50,600 bases of DNA from Candidatus Pacearchaeota archaeon (GCA_026395795.1 JAPLYB010000036.1:1-50600); one strand, 5' to 3'. Counted from the first letter of the stretch, positions 37,443-46,433 are shown. Notes: a model not told the origin generated them from the letters alone. Numbers and translations: made by a program.

Positions 37443-37480
37443 ATTAAAAATAACTATTATTTTTAGAAAAAGAGGGCAGT

Positions 37481-37942
37481 ATGGCAAAGAAACACAGAAA
37501 GAGTCCAAGCGTTTTAAAGAAGATTCATCAAAGGAATAAACTTCCATTATTCTTAAATATTGTATTTCATATTTATTTTGCTGCAGTAATAATTTGGCTT
37601 GCATTCAGCATACTTGCTGTTGCAGGACTAATGCCCATCAAAGACCTGTTGTTTTCGTCCATAGGTTTAAACGCCCTCATGGGAAATGAAATTGTATTAG
37701 TGATAATATGCGCGATATATTTCATTGTTGCAATAGGTCTTCTCCAATTAAGAAGCTGGGCAAGGACACTGGCAATAACATTTGCCATAATTGAGACCTT
37801 ATGTTCTGTTTTTATTTTAACAAAAACATTAACTCCTATAGGAACATTTATGGGGATATTCGCTCTAATCGTTCATGGATTTATCGTGGTTTATCTTTTA
37901 TTTAGCAAGAGCGTCTTGAGAATTTTTAAGATAGCAAACTAA
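37481..37942 (+). CDS. Multi-TM hypothetical protein with basic N terminus
   Basis: 153 aa, four predicted TM segments. Confidence 0.6.
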   Translation: MAKKHRKSPSVLKKIHQRNKLPLFLNIVFHIYFAAVIIWLAFSILAVAGLMPIKDLLFSSIGLNALMGNEIVLVIICAIYFIVAIGLLQLRSWARTLAITFAIIETLCSVFILTKTLTPIGTFMGIFALIVHGFIVVYLLFSKSVLRIFKIAN

Positions 37943-39159
37943 ATCAATTTTTCCTGCTTATCACTTTCTAGAACAAGTTGCCCGTATTCTCCATCATATC
38001 CAGGCTGAACTTTTATCTTTCCTTCCCTATTCTTTAATATGTCTCGAACAAGATTCTCAGTTGTAACTTTCTTCAGATCTGATTCAGAAACATTAAGCAG
38101 GATATTGAACTCATGTTTAAACTTCTCAATTAAAGAATTATACTCCTGCCAAACCTTCTTCGTATTAACACCCATCTGAAATCTAGCAGCAATCAATTCA
38201 TGCAACGGCAGAAGTGTTCTGAATGGTTTTGCGTGGCCTGGTTTGAACCCATCTTTTCTGTCAGCAAGTTCTTCAACTCTATTAAGAACACCGATAACCA
38301 GCTTTTTTCCACATACTGGACAGATATTGTTTATCTTTCTAGACTCTTCTGGAGAGCAAGAGAATTTACAGACCCTATGCCCATCATAATGATACTTCCC
38401 ATAGCTTGGAGAAGTTTCAATTGTAAAATCAATTTTATTATTTCTTATTCCATCCAGAATTCCCTTGTAACTGAGATCTTTTAAATCAAAAATAGTTGCT
38501 TCTCTTCCTAATCTCCAAGGCCAAAAACTATGTGAGTCTGAAAAAGAAAGAATAGAAAATTTATCAAGCTTAGAAAGTCTCCAATTCATTTCAGGATCAC
38601 TAGACATCCCTGTTTCGAAAGAGTGTATATTTTTTACTTGTTCTTTAAATGCCTGTTCCATGGTATCGAACCCAGTCATGGACCCAAAAACTCCAAAGTA
38701 TGGCGTCCAAGCATGTGCTGGAATAACTTCAATTTCATTAGAAATTTTCATTATATCTTCAACAAACTTATCGCAAGAAATATTGAATATTGGTCTGCCG
38801 TCATAATCTATCCTTCCCTTGCTTAGCAAATAACTAGTAATCTGATCAACAGTTTTAAAATTAGGGGCAAGTAAAACAATGTGCACCCGCCTTCCTTTTC
38901 CATCTTGACTATACATTAAGGAAATCTCATTAGACAAAACAAAGTTAAAGCCCGATTTTGTTTTTAGAATTCCAGTTCCATCTTCTGTTAATTCCTGTTT
39001 TAATTCTTTATTCCATTCTGGATGAGAGAAATCACCCGTCCCTAGTAAGTCTATTCCTTTTACTCTTGCCCATTTGTCTAGATTAGCAATAGTCAATTCA
39101 TGGCTAGTTGCTCTAGAAAACCTACTGTGAATGTGAAAATCTGATATAATTTGTGTCAT
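37939..39159 (-). CDS. PHP-domain Endonuclease Q-like
   Basis: ISDFHIHSRFSRATS, GIDLLGTGDFSHPEW, PAHAWTPYFGVFGSMTGFD, SFSDSHSFWPWRLGRE, CPVCGKKL zinc motif. Confidence 0.88.
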   Translation of the reverse strand: MTQIISDFHIHSRFSRATSHELTIANLDKWARVKGIDLLGTGDFSHPEWNKELKQELTEDGTGILKTKSGFNFVLSNEISLMYSQDGKGRRVHIVLLAPNFKTVDQITSYLLSKGRIDYDGRPIFNISCDKFVEDIMKISNEIEVIPAHAWTPYFGVFGSMTGFDTMEQAFKEQVKNIHSFETGMSSDPEMNWRLSKLDKFSILSFSDSHSFWPWRLGREATIFDLKDLSYKGILDGIRNNKIDFTIETSPSYGKYHYDGHRVCKFSCSPEESRKINNICPVCGKKLVIGVLNRVEELADRKDGFKPGHAKPFRTLLPLHELIAARFQMGVNTKKVWQEYNSLIEKFKHEFNILLNVSESDLKKVTTENLVRDILKNREGKIKVQPGYDGEYGQLVLESDKQEKLI

Positions 39160-39289
39160 CTTCTTTTTTTTACTCTTTTTAATTTTCTCTATTTTTAAGA
39201 TACCTTATTATCTCAAAGTTTATCATTTAAATATTTTTGCAGATTCATTTTTCAACCTACCATCTGCTATACATCTTTCTAAATGTGAT

Positions 39290-39343
39290 AAAAACCATTT
39301 TAGAGGGTTTTTAGCATGCAGAAAAAATGAATGTTTTTCTAGC
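39290..39343 (+). repeat. Double-hairpin palindrome family, copy C (between divergent promoters)
   Basis: AAAAACCATTTTAGAGGGTTTTT-AGCATGC-AGAAAAAATGAATGTTTTTCT-AGC. Confidence 0.65.
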
Positions 39344-39398
39344 ACAAGAATATTTATAAACAAACTCATTTTACTCTAATTACTAAATCTTAATAAAA

Positions 39399-40778
39399 AT
39401 GGGTGCTCAAAGAAGAATATACACATTGAATGGTTTGCCTCCAGAAGTCATTGCTGTAGCCTTTGCAAAGACATCCAGATGTCCAGATCCTTTTGATAAG
39501 ATAGCTGCTGAACTAAATGAAGATAAATCCCGGCAATTCCATGAAAAATGGGTTATTGGATACGGGCATGGCTCTATCATGGAGCACGCAGTCCTTTCAA
39601 TAGCATTGGAAAATGTCTCTGTTCTATTAACAAAATTTTTAGAAGATAATCGACTTGCATCTTATACAGAAAAATCAACAAGATATCAAGTGTTTGATAA
39701 AGAACATTATTACAAACCAGAAAACTTAATGTCCTCAGACTTAAGAGAGATTTACGAAGAAACCTGTGATTTTTTAATTGATAAATACACTGGATTAGTT
39801 CAAAAAATGACTGCGTTCATGCAGAATAAATATCCAAAAACAGCAGATGAAACAGAGGGAGTTTACAATACAAAAATAAAAAATAAGGTGCTAGACAATC
39901 TAAGATACCTCCTCCCAGTTTCAATTCTTACAAACCTTGGAATGACTATAAACGCTAGAAACTTGCGTTGGGCGATTGTAAAATTAGTTTCAAGTGATCT
40001 AAAAGAATTTAATGAGATTGGAGCAGAATTAAAACAATGTGCGGATAAGATAACTCCTACTTTATTGAAACACACCGAAAGAAATGAGTTTATAGAAAAA
40101 AACAGCGCACTTCTAAAAGAATCATCAAACAAATTAATAACTGGAACCAAACAACCAAAAGAAAACACAGTCGACCTAGTAGAATATGATAAAAATGGGG
40201 AAGACAAAGTCATATGCTCGATTCTATATAAGAATACGGGGCTTCCATATTTAGAGATTAAACAAAAGGTGATAAATATGTCAAAAGAAGAAAAGGAAGA
40301 TGTAATAAAAAAGGCATTTGAGGGGTTGGGAAAATTTGATATTCCAATAAGGGAGACAGAAATGCCTGAATACGTATTCGATATTTTGATGGATTATGGA
40401 GCTTTTAGAGATGTCCAAAGACATAGAATTTGTACACAAATCAATCCTAATCTAGATGTGGATTATGGATATTCTATTCCAGATGAAGTAATTGAAGCTG
40501 GAATGGAAGCAGACTATAAATCCTGTATGGAAAAAGCAAAAGAAACTTTCACAAAAATAAAGGAAAACTTCCCAAAAGAAGCCCAATATGTTGTTCCCTT
40601 AGCTTACAGAAAAAGGGTTTTAATTAAAATGAATTTTAGAGAGGCGTTTCATTTTATAAGACTGAGATCTGGGAAACAAGGCCATGCATCATACAGAAAA
40701 ATCGCTCAGAACATGTATAATCTTATTAATGATATTCATCCAATGTTAGGAAAACAGCTCGTTGTTGATAAAACCTGA
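39399..40778 (+). CDS. Double-length ThyX-like protein (FAD-dependent thymidylate synthase family)
   Basis: First half GHGSIMEHA ... FLEDNRLASYTEKSTRYQ; second half FRDVQRHRICTQINPNL ... LRSGKQGHASYRKIAQNMYNLI. Confidence 0.8.
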   Translation: MGAQRRIYTLNGLPPEVIAVAFAKTSRCPDPFDKIAAELNEDKSRQFHEKWVIGYGHGSIMEHAVLSIALENVSVLLTKFLEDNRLASYTEKSTRYQVFDKEHYYKPENLMSSDLREIYEETCDFLIDKYTGLVQKMTAFMQNKYPKTADETEGVYNTKIKNKVLDNLRYLLPVSILTNLGMTINARNLRWAIVKLVSSDLKEFNEIGAELKQCADKITPTLLKHTERNEFIEKNSALLKESSNKLITGTKQPKENTVDLVEYDKNGEDKVICSILYKNTGLPYLEIKQKVINMSKEEKEDVIKKAFEGLGKFDIPIRETEMPEYVFDILMDYGAFRDVQRHRICTQINPNLDVDYGYSIPDEVIEAGMEADYKSCMEKAKETFTKIKENFPKEAQYVVPLAYRKRVLIKMNFREAFHFIRLRSGKQGHASYRKIAQNMYNLINDIHPMLGKQLVVDKT

Positions 40779-40811
40779 TTAAAAATTATAAACCCGCCTA
40801 AATATCATAAA

Positions 40812-42050
40812 ATGTTACAAAAGATTGATCCTGAAATCTATGAAATAATAAAAAAAGAGAAAGAAAGAGAGCAAAATGTTCTAGAATTAATCCCTTCTGA
40901 AAATTTTACAAGTGTAGCAGTCTTGCAAGCCCTTGGATCAGTTCTCACAAACAAGTATTCAGAAGGTTATTCGCATAAAAGATATTACGGCGGTAACGAG
41001 TTTGTTGATGAAGCAGAAGATTTAGCAATTAAGAGAGCAAAAGAACTATTTGGGGCAGAGCATGTTAATGTCCAACCCTATTCTGGAAGTCCAGCAAACC
41101 TAGAGGTGTATTTTGCATTGTTAAAACCGGGAGATAAGGTGCTAGGCATGAATCTAGCTCATGGCGGGCACTTAACTCATGGACATCCGATAAACTTTTC
41201 AGGTAAAATTTTCAATTTTGCCCAGTATGGTGTAGAAGAAGGAACAGAGCTTCTTGACTATGACAAAATAAGACAGAAAGCGCTAGAAGAAAAGCCAAAA
41301 ATAATTGTTTCCGGAGCATCTGCTTATCCTAGAGCAATTGATTTTAAAAAATTCCAAGAGATTTCTGAAGAAGTTGGAGCAGTAAGCATGGCAGACATAG
41401 CACATATAGCAGGACTTATTGTAGCAGGGGAACACCAAAGCCCGTTTCCTTTTACAGATATAGTCACTACAACAACGCATAAAACATTGCGAGGACCAAG
41501 AGGAGCAATGATAATGTGCAAGGAAAAGTTTGCAAAAGATATTGATCGTGCTGTCTTCCCAGGAATGCAGGGCGGGCCTCACAATCATGTTAACGCTGCA
41601 AAAGCAGTCGCATTCAAGGAAGCATCAACACCAGAATTCAGGGAATACATCAGACAAGTTGTAAAAAACGCGAAGGTTCTTGCAGAAGAATTAAAAAAAT
41701 ATGGATTTAGGCTCGTTACAGGGGGAACAGACAATCACCTTATCCTTATTGATTTAACAAACAAGAACATTCCTGGAAAAGAAGCAGAAGCAATTTTAGA
41801 TAAAATTGGGATAACAGTTAATAAAAATATGATTCCTTTTGATAAAGGTTCTCCTTTTGATCCCTCAGGAATAAGGATAGGCACTCCTGCAATCACAACA
41901 AGAGGTATGAAAGAAGACGAAATGAAAGTAATCGCAGAATGGATAAATAGAACTCTTGAAAACAAGAACAACGAAACAGAATTAGAAAAAGTAAAATCTC
42001 AGATTCGAGAACTAACAAAACACTTTCCTCTTTATCCAGAATTAGATTGA
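40812..42050 (+). CDS. glyA: Serine hydroxymethyltransferase
   Basis: [71 protein letters not shown]. Confidence 0.96.
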   Translation: MLQKIDPEIYEIIKKEKEREQNVLELIPSENFTSVAVLQALGSVLTNKYSEGYSHKRYYGGNEFVDEAEDLAIKRAKELFGAEHVNVQPYSGSPANLEVYFALLKPGDKVLGMNLAHGGHLTHGHPINFSGKIFNFAQYGVEEGTELLDYDKIRQKALEEKPKIIVSGASAYPRAIDFKKFQEISEEVGAVSMADIAHIAGLIVAGEHQSPFPFTDIVTTTTHKTLRGPRGAMIMCKEKFAKDIDRAVFPGMQGGPHNHVNAAKAVAFKEASTPEFREYIRQVVKNAKVLAEELKKYGFRLVTGGTDNHLILIDLTNKNIPGKEAEAILDKIGITVNKNMIPFDKGSPFDPSGIRIGTPAITTRGMKEDEMKVIAEWINRTLENKNNETELEKVKSQIRELTKHFPLYPELD

Positions 42051-42151
42051 ATACCCCAGATCATCAGTCCAGATTGCAGTTTTATCTATATTTTGATTTA
42101 TATTCTTTTAAGAATAACTTTGTTTAAATAGTATTTTTATCTATTTAGAAA

Positions 42152-42787
42152 ATGTTAAATGAAAAAAAAGGCAAATTTATTGTTTTTGAAGGCCTAGATG
42201 GTTCTGGAAAAACATTGCAGATGCTAAAAACTGCAAGTTTTCTTTTTGATAATTATAAAAAATATGAGATTCTTTGCGCAAAAGAACCAACCTACATGAC
42301 AAAGTCTGGAAAACTGATAAGAAAAAAACTCGCCCATGATAAAGATCCAAAGAAACAAGGAAAACTCTTTCGTGCACTTTATGTTAAAGATAGAGCAGAA
42401 CACAACAAAAAGATAATCTTGCCCGCATTAAAATACGGGTGCATTGTTCTATGCGACAGATACAGCCACAGCACATTTGCATATCAACAAGCTCAAGGCG
42501 ATGTTTCATTCCAAGAAGTCTTGAATGAACACAAGAAGTATAAAATAAGAAGACCGGATTTAACACTTATTTTTGACGTTCCAGCAATCGTGGCGATTCA
42601 AAGGATACAAAAAGGAAGACGAAAGAATGAACTATTTGAAAAAACTCTTTTTCTAGAAGAGGTAAGACATAATTATTTGAAATTAAAAAGATTCTTGCCA
42701 AAGGACAATATTATAGTTATAAACGGTGATGCACCAGTTGAAGAGATTTTTGCAAAAGTTCAAAAAGAAGTTGAAAAGATAATCTGA
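42152..42787 (+). CDS. tmk: Thymidylate kinase
   Basis: FIVFEGLDGSGKTLQ, DRYSHSTFAYQQAQG. Confidence 0.92.
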   Translation: MLNEKKGKFIVFEGLDGSGKTLQMLKTASFLFDNYKKYEILCAKEPTYMTKSGKLIRKKLAHDKDPKKQGKLFRALYVKDRAEHNKKIILPALKYGCIVLCDRYSHSTFAYQQAQGDVSFQEVLNEHKKYKIRRPDLTLIFDVPAIVAIQRIQKGRRKNELFEKTLFLEEVRHNYLKLKRFLPKDNIIVINGDAPVEEIFAKVQKEVEKII

Positions 42788-42847
42788 ATCTCCCAAATTC
42801 TTCCTGTTCAGCAAGTTTTTTAATCTATCTTTTATTGTTTACTTTAT

Positions 42848-42877
42848 GCCCAGATGGCCCAATGGTAAGGCGCATTA
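42848..42877 (+). other. Orphan tRNA 5' half (acceptor strand plus D-arm plus 5' anticodon stem)
   Basis: GCCCAGA-TG-GCCCAATGGTAAGGC-G-CATTA; tRNA 5'-half architecture, resembling Arg-type D arms, but no matching 3' half ending in TCTGGGC found in the window. Confidence 0.55.
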
Positions 42878-42914
42878 ATAGAAAGATTTAAATACTTCAT
42901 AGTGTTTTTATTAG

Positions 42915-43595
42915 ATGGATTTATCAAAGAGAAATAGAAAAGTTGCGATTTCTAGATGGAAAAAAGTGATAGACAAAGAAAAGAGAGAAATTTCTTCTGA
43001 TAAAAAAACAACTATCTTAAAGGCATCTATTTGCGGTTTCCTAGCTGGTGATGGAAGCGTTCAAGCCAGGGATATGGGGAATTATATCAAATATCAAATT
43101 GATTTCTTTCCAGATGATGAAATCATGCTTGAAAGATATATGAATGATATTAAAGAAGTATATGACAAAACTCCAAGTATAAAAAAGAGGGGAAAAATGT
43201 TTATTGTGAGAATTAGTTCAAAAACAATTGGAGAGGATATTCTGCAAGAAACTAAATTTGGGTTAAAAACATGGAAAGTTCCAAACAAGTTATTTATTTA
43301 TGCTGAAGCCAAAAAATCTTGGTTGAAAGCTTTTTTTTCAGCAGAAGGGTATGTTAATCAGAAATCAATTAAAATTCAAACAGTAAATAAAGAGGGGATG
43401 CTTCAAGTATCTAGGTTACTAGCACATTTTTCTATAAACCATAAGTTTTACAGTTATCTTCCCAAAAATAAGCTCCATTCTAAGGTGTATATTATAATAA
43501 TCTTTAGAAAAGAAGAAAGAAAACGATTTTATGATAAAATTGGGTTTTGGCATTCTAAGAAAATGGAAATACTTAAAAGGTCTATTTCAAATTAG
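42915..43595 (+). CDS. LAGLIDADG homing endonuclease-like protein
   Basis: ICGFLAGDGSVQARD and LKAFFSAEGYVNQ, two LAGLIDADG-type motifs; own TATA (AAAGATTTAAATACTTC) right after the tRNA half. Confidence 0.85.
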   Translation: MDLSKRNRKVAISRWKKVIDKEKREISSDKKTTILKASICGFLAGDGSVQARDMGNYIKYQIDFFPDDEIMLERYMNDIKEVYDKTPSIKKRGKMFIVRISSKTIGEDILQETKFGLKTWKVPNKLFIYAEAKKSWLKAFFSAEGYVNQKSIKIQTVNKEGMLQVSRLLAHFSINHKFYSYLPKNKLHSKVYIIIIFRKEERKRFYDKIGFWHSKKMEILKRSISN

Positions 43596-43602
43596 TAATT
43601 GT

Positions 43603-43718
43603 GCCGCGATCGCGTAATGGTATCGCAAAGGCCTGGAATAAGAATCAATGTTCTTAACAATTCCTATCCACAAAGCCTTGCCCGCAAGGGCATCGGGGTT
43701 CGATTCCCTGTCGCGGCG
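43603..43718 (+). tRNA. tRNA-Ser (GGA) with ~35-nt intron (about 43639-43673) after position 37
   Basis: GCCGCGA...AAGGC-CT-GGA-A[intron]A-GCCTT, long variable arm GCCCGCAAGGGC, T arm CGGGG-TTCGATT-CCCTG, TCGCGGC G. Confidence 0.92.
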
Positions 43719-43755
43719 TAAGATATTTTTATAAATCCCCAATAAATAATTATTT

Positions 43756-44037
43756 ATGGCAAACAAAGCAAAAGCGAGTCACATTCTTGTGAAAACAGAA
43801 GAGCAGGCAAAAGATATCTTAGCAAAAGTTCAAAGAGGAGAATCATTCTCTAAACTTGCCCAAGAATATTCTGTCTGTCCTTCAAAGAAAAAGGGCGGAA
43901 GTTTGGGAGAGTTTGGAAGAGGACAAATGGTTAAGGAATTTGAACATGCTGTTTTCAATGCAAAAAAAGGCGACGTAGTTCTAGTAAAAACACAATTTGG
44001 CTGGCACGTTATAAAAGTAGAAGATATTTGGGGCTAG
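43756..44037 (+). CDS. Parvulin-type peptidyl-prolyl isomerase
   Basis: KASHILVKTEEQAKDILAKVQRGESFSKLAQEYSVCPSKKKGGSLGEFGRGQMVKEFE. Confidence 0.95.
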   Translation: MANKAKASHILVKTEEQAKDILAKVQRGESFSKLAQEYSVCPSKKKGGSLGEFGRGQMVKEFEHAVFNAKKGDVVLVKTQFGWHVIKVEDIWG

Positions 44038-44149
44038 AGATAACAAGAAGGATTAATGCGGTTATATTCATTATTAATAATACCCGAAGTCAATTTCAAA
44101 AACAACGTCACTTAATAGAACTAAATCCCTTTTATATTAATTATCAAAC

Positions 44150-44803
44150 TCATATAACATCGCCAATCCAAGCAACAGAAGAATCAAGACCTATTCCAGG
44201 ACAAGCAGTATTAACCCAACTTTTAATTTCAGGCCAGTTTTCCATCTGCTCTTCTTGAAATTCATCAAATAAGAATACATAGACTTTTTTATTTTTTTTC
44301 TCTGATTTTTCCTTAAATTTTAACGCTTGATCAAGATGTAACTGTCCCCATTTTGTTGAGACTAACAGGCCGATATGATCGGCACTCAAGAATCTAACTT
44401 TAAAGGCTTTCTTTCTCATCTTAAATTTTTCTACCTCATTCCAAGAGATTTCTGAAAACTCTTCTGTTAAAGGGTTATAAGTAAATATTTTTTTTTGCTC
44501 TGTTAAAGACAAGGCCATTTGGATAAGATGAAATTTTCCAGATCCAATATAAAGAAATGCTTGAACTTTAGACTCAACAGCAAGTGCTGACGCAGCATTG
44601 CATCCCAAAATCATTCCGGTCCCATTTAAAAAAACATTTTTCCCGGTTTTCTCTAGTTTTTTCTTGATTTCTTTTAAAAAATCAGAAAACTGAATCGTAG
44701 AAATAAGCCCTACCTTTTCAGGAAGCTTCTCAAAGTTTTTAAGAAGAGCTGTAGGAACAGAGTAATCGGTCTTGTAACCTGCTTTTATTAAGAGTTGTTT
44801 CAT
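44150..44803 (-). CDS. Dph2-like diphthamide synthesis protein, N-terminally short
   Basis: GMILGCNAASAL, YIGSGKFHLIQMAL, VSTKWGQLHLDQALKFKEK, WVNTACPGIGLDSS. Confidence 0.75.
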   Translation of the reverse strand: MKQLLIKAGYKTDYSVPTALLKNFEKLPEKVGLISTIQFSDFLKEIKKKLEKTGKNVFLNGTGMILGCNAASALAVESKVQAFLYIGSGKFHLIQMALSLTEQKKIFTYNPLTEEFSEISWNEVEKFKMRKKAFKVRFLSADHIGLLVSTKWGQLHLDQALKFKEKSEKKNKKVYVFLFDEFQEEQMENWPEIKSWVNTACPGIGLDSSVAWIGDVI

Positions 44804-44826
44804 CGAAACTTTAGCTATAAGCTAAT

Positions 44827-45210
44827 TTACATCATCTGCTCTGTCTTTGGTGCTTGTGGTGGTACGCTTCCGCCTCTGAATATATCAACGAACGGTGGCG
44901 TAACAATAATAACATTTTCACCAAAACCAGCTATGTTTCCTTCAAGCGCATCTACTGTCTTTTTAAGCTTTGATATAGATCTCTTCAATTCGATAACATC
45001 TTTGCTTTTCAAAGACTTAATATCAATCAAAGCGATTGTATTCCCTTCTCTTAGTATCTCAAGAATTCTTCCAACGTCCTCGAATGTCCTAAGAACAAAT
45101 GGTCTCAATACTACCTTTGACTTTTTGGGTGTATCTCTGCCTATATCAACTTCGATGTAGTCTAAACTCTCTTCTCCTTTTCCGCCGAACAATTTATTGA
45201 AAAATGCCAT
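44827..45210 (-). CDS. sepF: SepF-like cell division protein
   Basis: LDYIEVDIG...VLRPFVLRTFEDVGRILEILREGNTIALIDIKSLKSKDVIELKRSISKLKKTVDALEGNIAGFGENVIIVTPP. Confidence 0.85.
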   Translation of the reverse strand: MAFFNKLFGGKGEESLDYIEVDIGRDTPKKSKVVLRPFVLRTFEDVGRILEILREGNTIALIDIKSLKSKDVIELKRSISKLKKTVDALEGNIAGFGENVIIVTPPFVDIFRGGSVPPQAPKTEQMM

Positions 45211-45266
45211 TTTAATTTAACAAGTAAATAAGACAATCATCGCTTTATAAATTTTTTGCTGATATT

Positions 45267-45352
45267 TTATATATGTCAAGAACCATATACTCGGGTGTAT
45301 AGTTCTTGAACATCCCAAAAATTCTATATTTTTCAGGATATTCAAGAGGGGG
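45267..45352. other. Tandem strong hairpins in sepF upstream region, function unknown
   Basis: TCAAGAAC-CA-TATACTCGGGTGTATA-GTTCTTGA followed by ATCC...AAAAAT/ATTTTT...GGAT. Confidence 0.5.
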
Positions 45353-45411
45353 CTATTACAACAAAACAGGATAAATCACATTGATTTAATAGTTAAAAAA
45401 AGAATTTCACA

Positions 45412-45732
45412 TTATTTTACGTCTTTCAAGACCTCTTCTCGAACCCTGCTAAACTTCTTATTCATTTCATCTTCTTGTTTTTCAATTGATTTAATCCTCA
45501 ATTCTAGAAGTTGTTTTTTTCTTTCAAGATCTTTTTGTAAGGTACTCTTGTCAGATTTGAACATTAGATTTCCAACAATTTTGAAAACATCTCCTTTCGC
45601 ATCTTTAAGACTTTCCAAAGCACTAATTGTTTCAGAAAGCTCTATTTGAAAAAGTTGTTTTTGCAAAGTCAAGTTCTGAGAAGCTTGTTCCATTATTTGT
45701 AAGTCTTCGATACTGTTTTTTGATTTTTCCAT
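45412..45732 (-). CDS. Prefoldin beta-like subunit
   Basis: Coiled-coil 106 aa: LQIMEQASQNLTLQKQLFQIELSETISALESLKDAKGDVFKIVGNLMFKSDKSTLQKDLERKKQLLELRIKSIEKQ. Confidence 0.8.
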   Translation of the reverse strand: MEKSKNSIEDLQIMEQASQNLTLQKQLFQIELSETISALESLKDAKGDVFKIVGNLMFKSDKSTLQKDLERKKQLLELRIKSIEKQEDEMNKKFSRVREEVLKDVK

Positions 45733-45778
45733 TTTTTATTGATTCATTCGTCATCTAGCTCTTATCCATTAAAGATAA

Positions 45779-45916
45779 TTAAATTGCTTTTATTTTTTTA
45801 ACCGCAGTTCTTGGTTTAAAGAAAACTTTCATTCCACAATTGGGACAAGAGAATCTACTTCTTAAAGACTTTTCATTTACTTGTTTACCGCAAAAAAAAC
45901 ATTTGTATTCTGCCAT
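45779..45916 (-). CDS. rpoP: DNA-directed RNA polymerase subunit P (45 aa, not in ORF track)
   Basis: MAEYKCFFCGKQVNEKSLRSRFSCPNCGMKVFFKPRTAVKKIKAI; two CxxC. Confidence 0.8.
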   Translation of the reverse strand: MAEYKCFFCGKQVNEKSLRSRFSCPNCGMKVFFKPRTAVKKIKAI

Positions 45917-45970
45917 GCTAGAAAAAACCTCCGTTGTTTTTTCGGCATGCTGAAAATTTTATTTTTATCA
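45914..45970 (-). repeat. Double-hairpin palindrome family, copy D (SD in hairpin 2, before rpoP)
   Basis: AAAATTTTCAGCATGCCGAAAAAACAACGGAGGTTTTTTCTAGCATG. Confidence 0.7.
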
Positions 45971-45983
45971 TTTTAATCCATAA

Positions 45984-46250
45984 TTATTTAGATTTTCTAG
46001 TTTTTAAATTTTGTTCAACTTCAATTGATTTTTCAAGAGCATATGCTCCACCAGTGAATCTTTTTCCACATGATTTTGATTTGCATTGCCATAATCCTTT
46101 AGCAATTCTTTTTGCAGCAAGTTTCTTACAGAAAGGACATCTCTGTCTCTCTTTTCTTTTTTTCTCCACTTCAAGCCATTTTTCCTTTACAGTACTTCCG
46201 TATCTTACTCCAAATCTCCCTGATGCTCCAACTTTCTTTGTCTTTCCCAT
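45984..46250 (-). CDS. rpl37ae: Ribosomal protein L37Ae
   Basis: MGKTKKVGASGRFGVRYGSTVKEKWLEVE...CPFCKKLAAKRIAKGLWQCKSKSCGKRFTGGAYAL. Confidence 0.92.
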   Translation of the reverse strand: MGKTKKVGASGRFGVRYGSTVKEKWLEVEKKRKERQRCPFCKKLAAKRIAKGLWQCKSKSCGKRFTGGAYALEKSIEVEQNLKTRKSK

Positions 46251-46309
46251 TGTACTATGTTTATTTTTATGAAATTCGGTTTTTAAAACTATCTAACCGA
46301 TAGGTAATA

Positions 46310-46383
46310 TGGGACTGCTGGGATTTGAACCCAGATCACGGGTGCCCAAGACCCGAATACTAACCAAGTTATAATACAATCCC
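46310..46383 (-). tRNA. tRNA-Pro (TGG)
   Basis: GGGATTG...CGGGT-CTTGGGC-ACCCG...CTGGG-TTCAAAT-CCCAG...CAGTCCC A. Confidence 0.92.
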
Positions 46384-46433
46384 TTGAGAAAATGATGTTT
46401 GAATGATTTATAAAAGTTGTCAAGAGAAGAACT

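Noticed and set aside
39863-40213. 116-aa minus ORF in the thyX-like gene
   Set aside because: Antisense shadow ORF.
43603-43718. tRNA-Ser as the 3' partner of the tRNA half at 42848
   Set aside because: Its acceptor 3' strand TCGCGGC pairs with its own 5' strand GCCGCGA, not with GCCCAGA; it is a complete tRNA.
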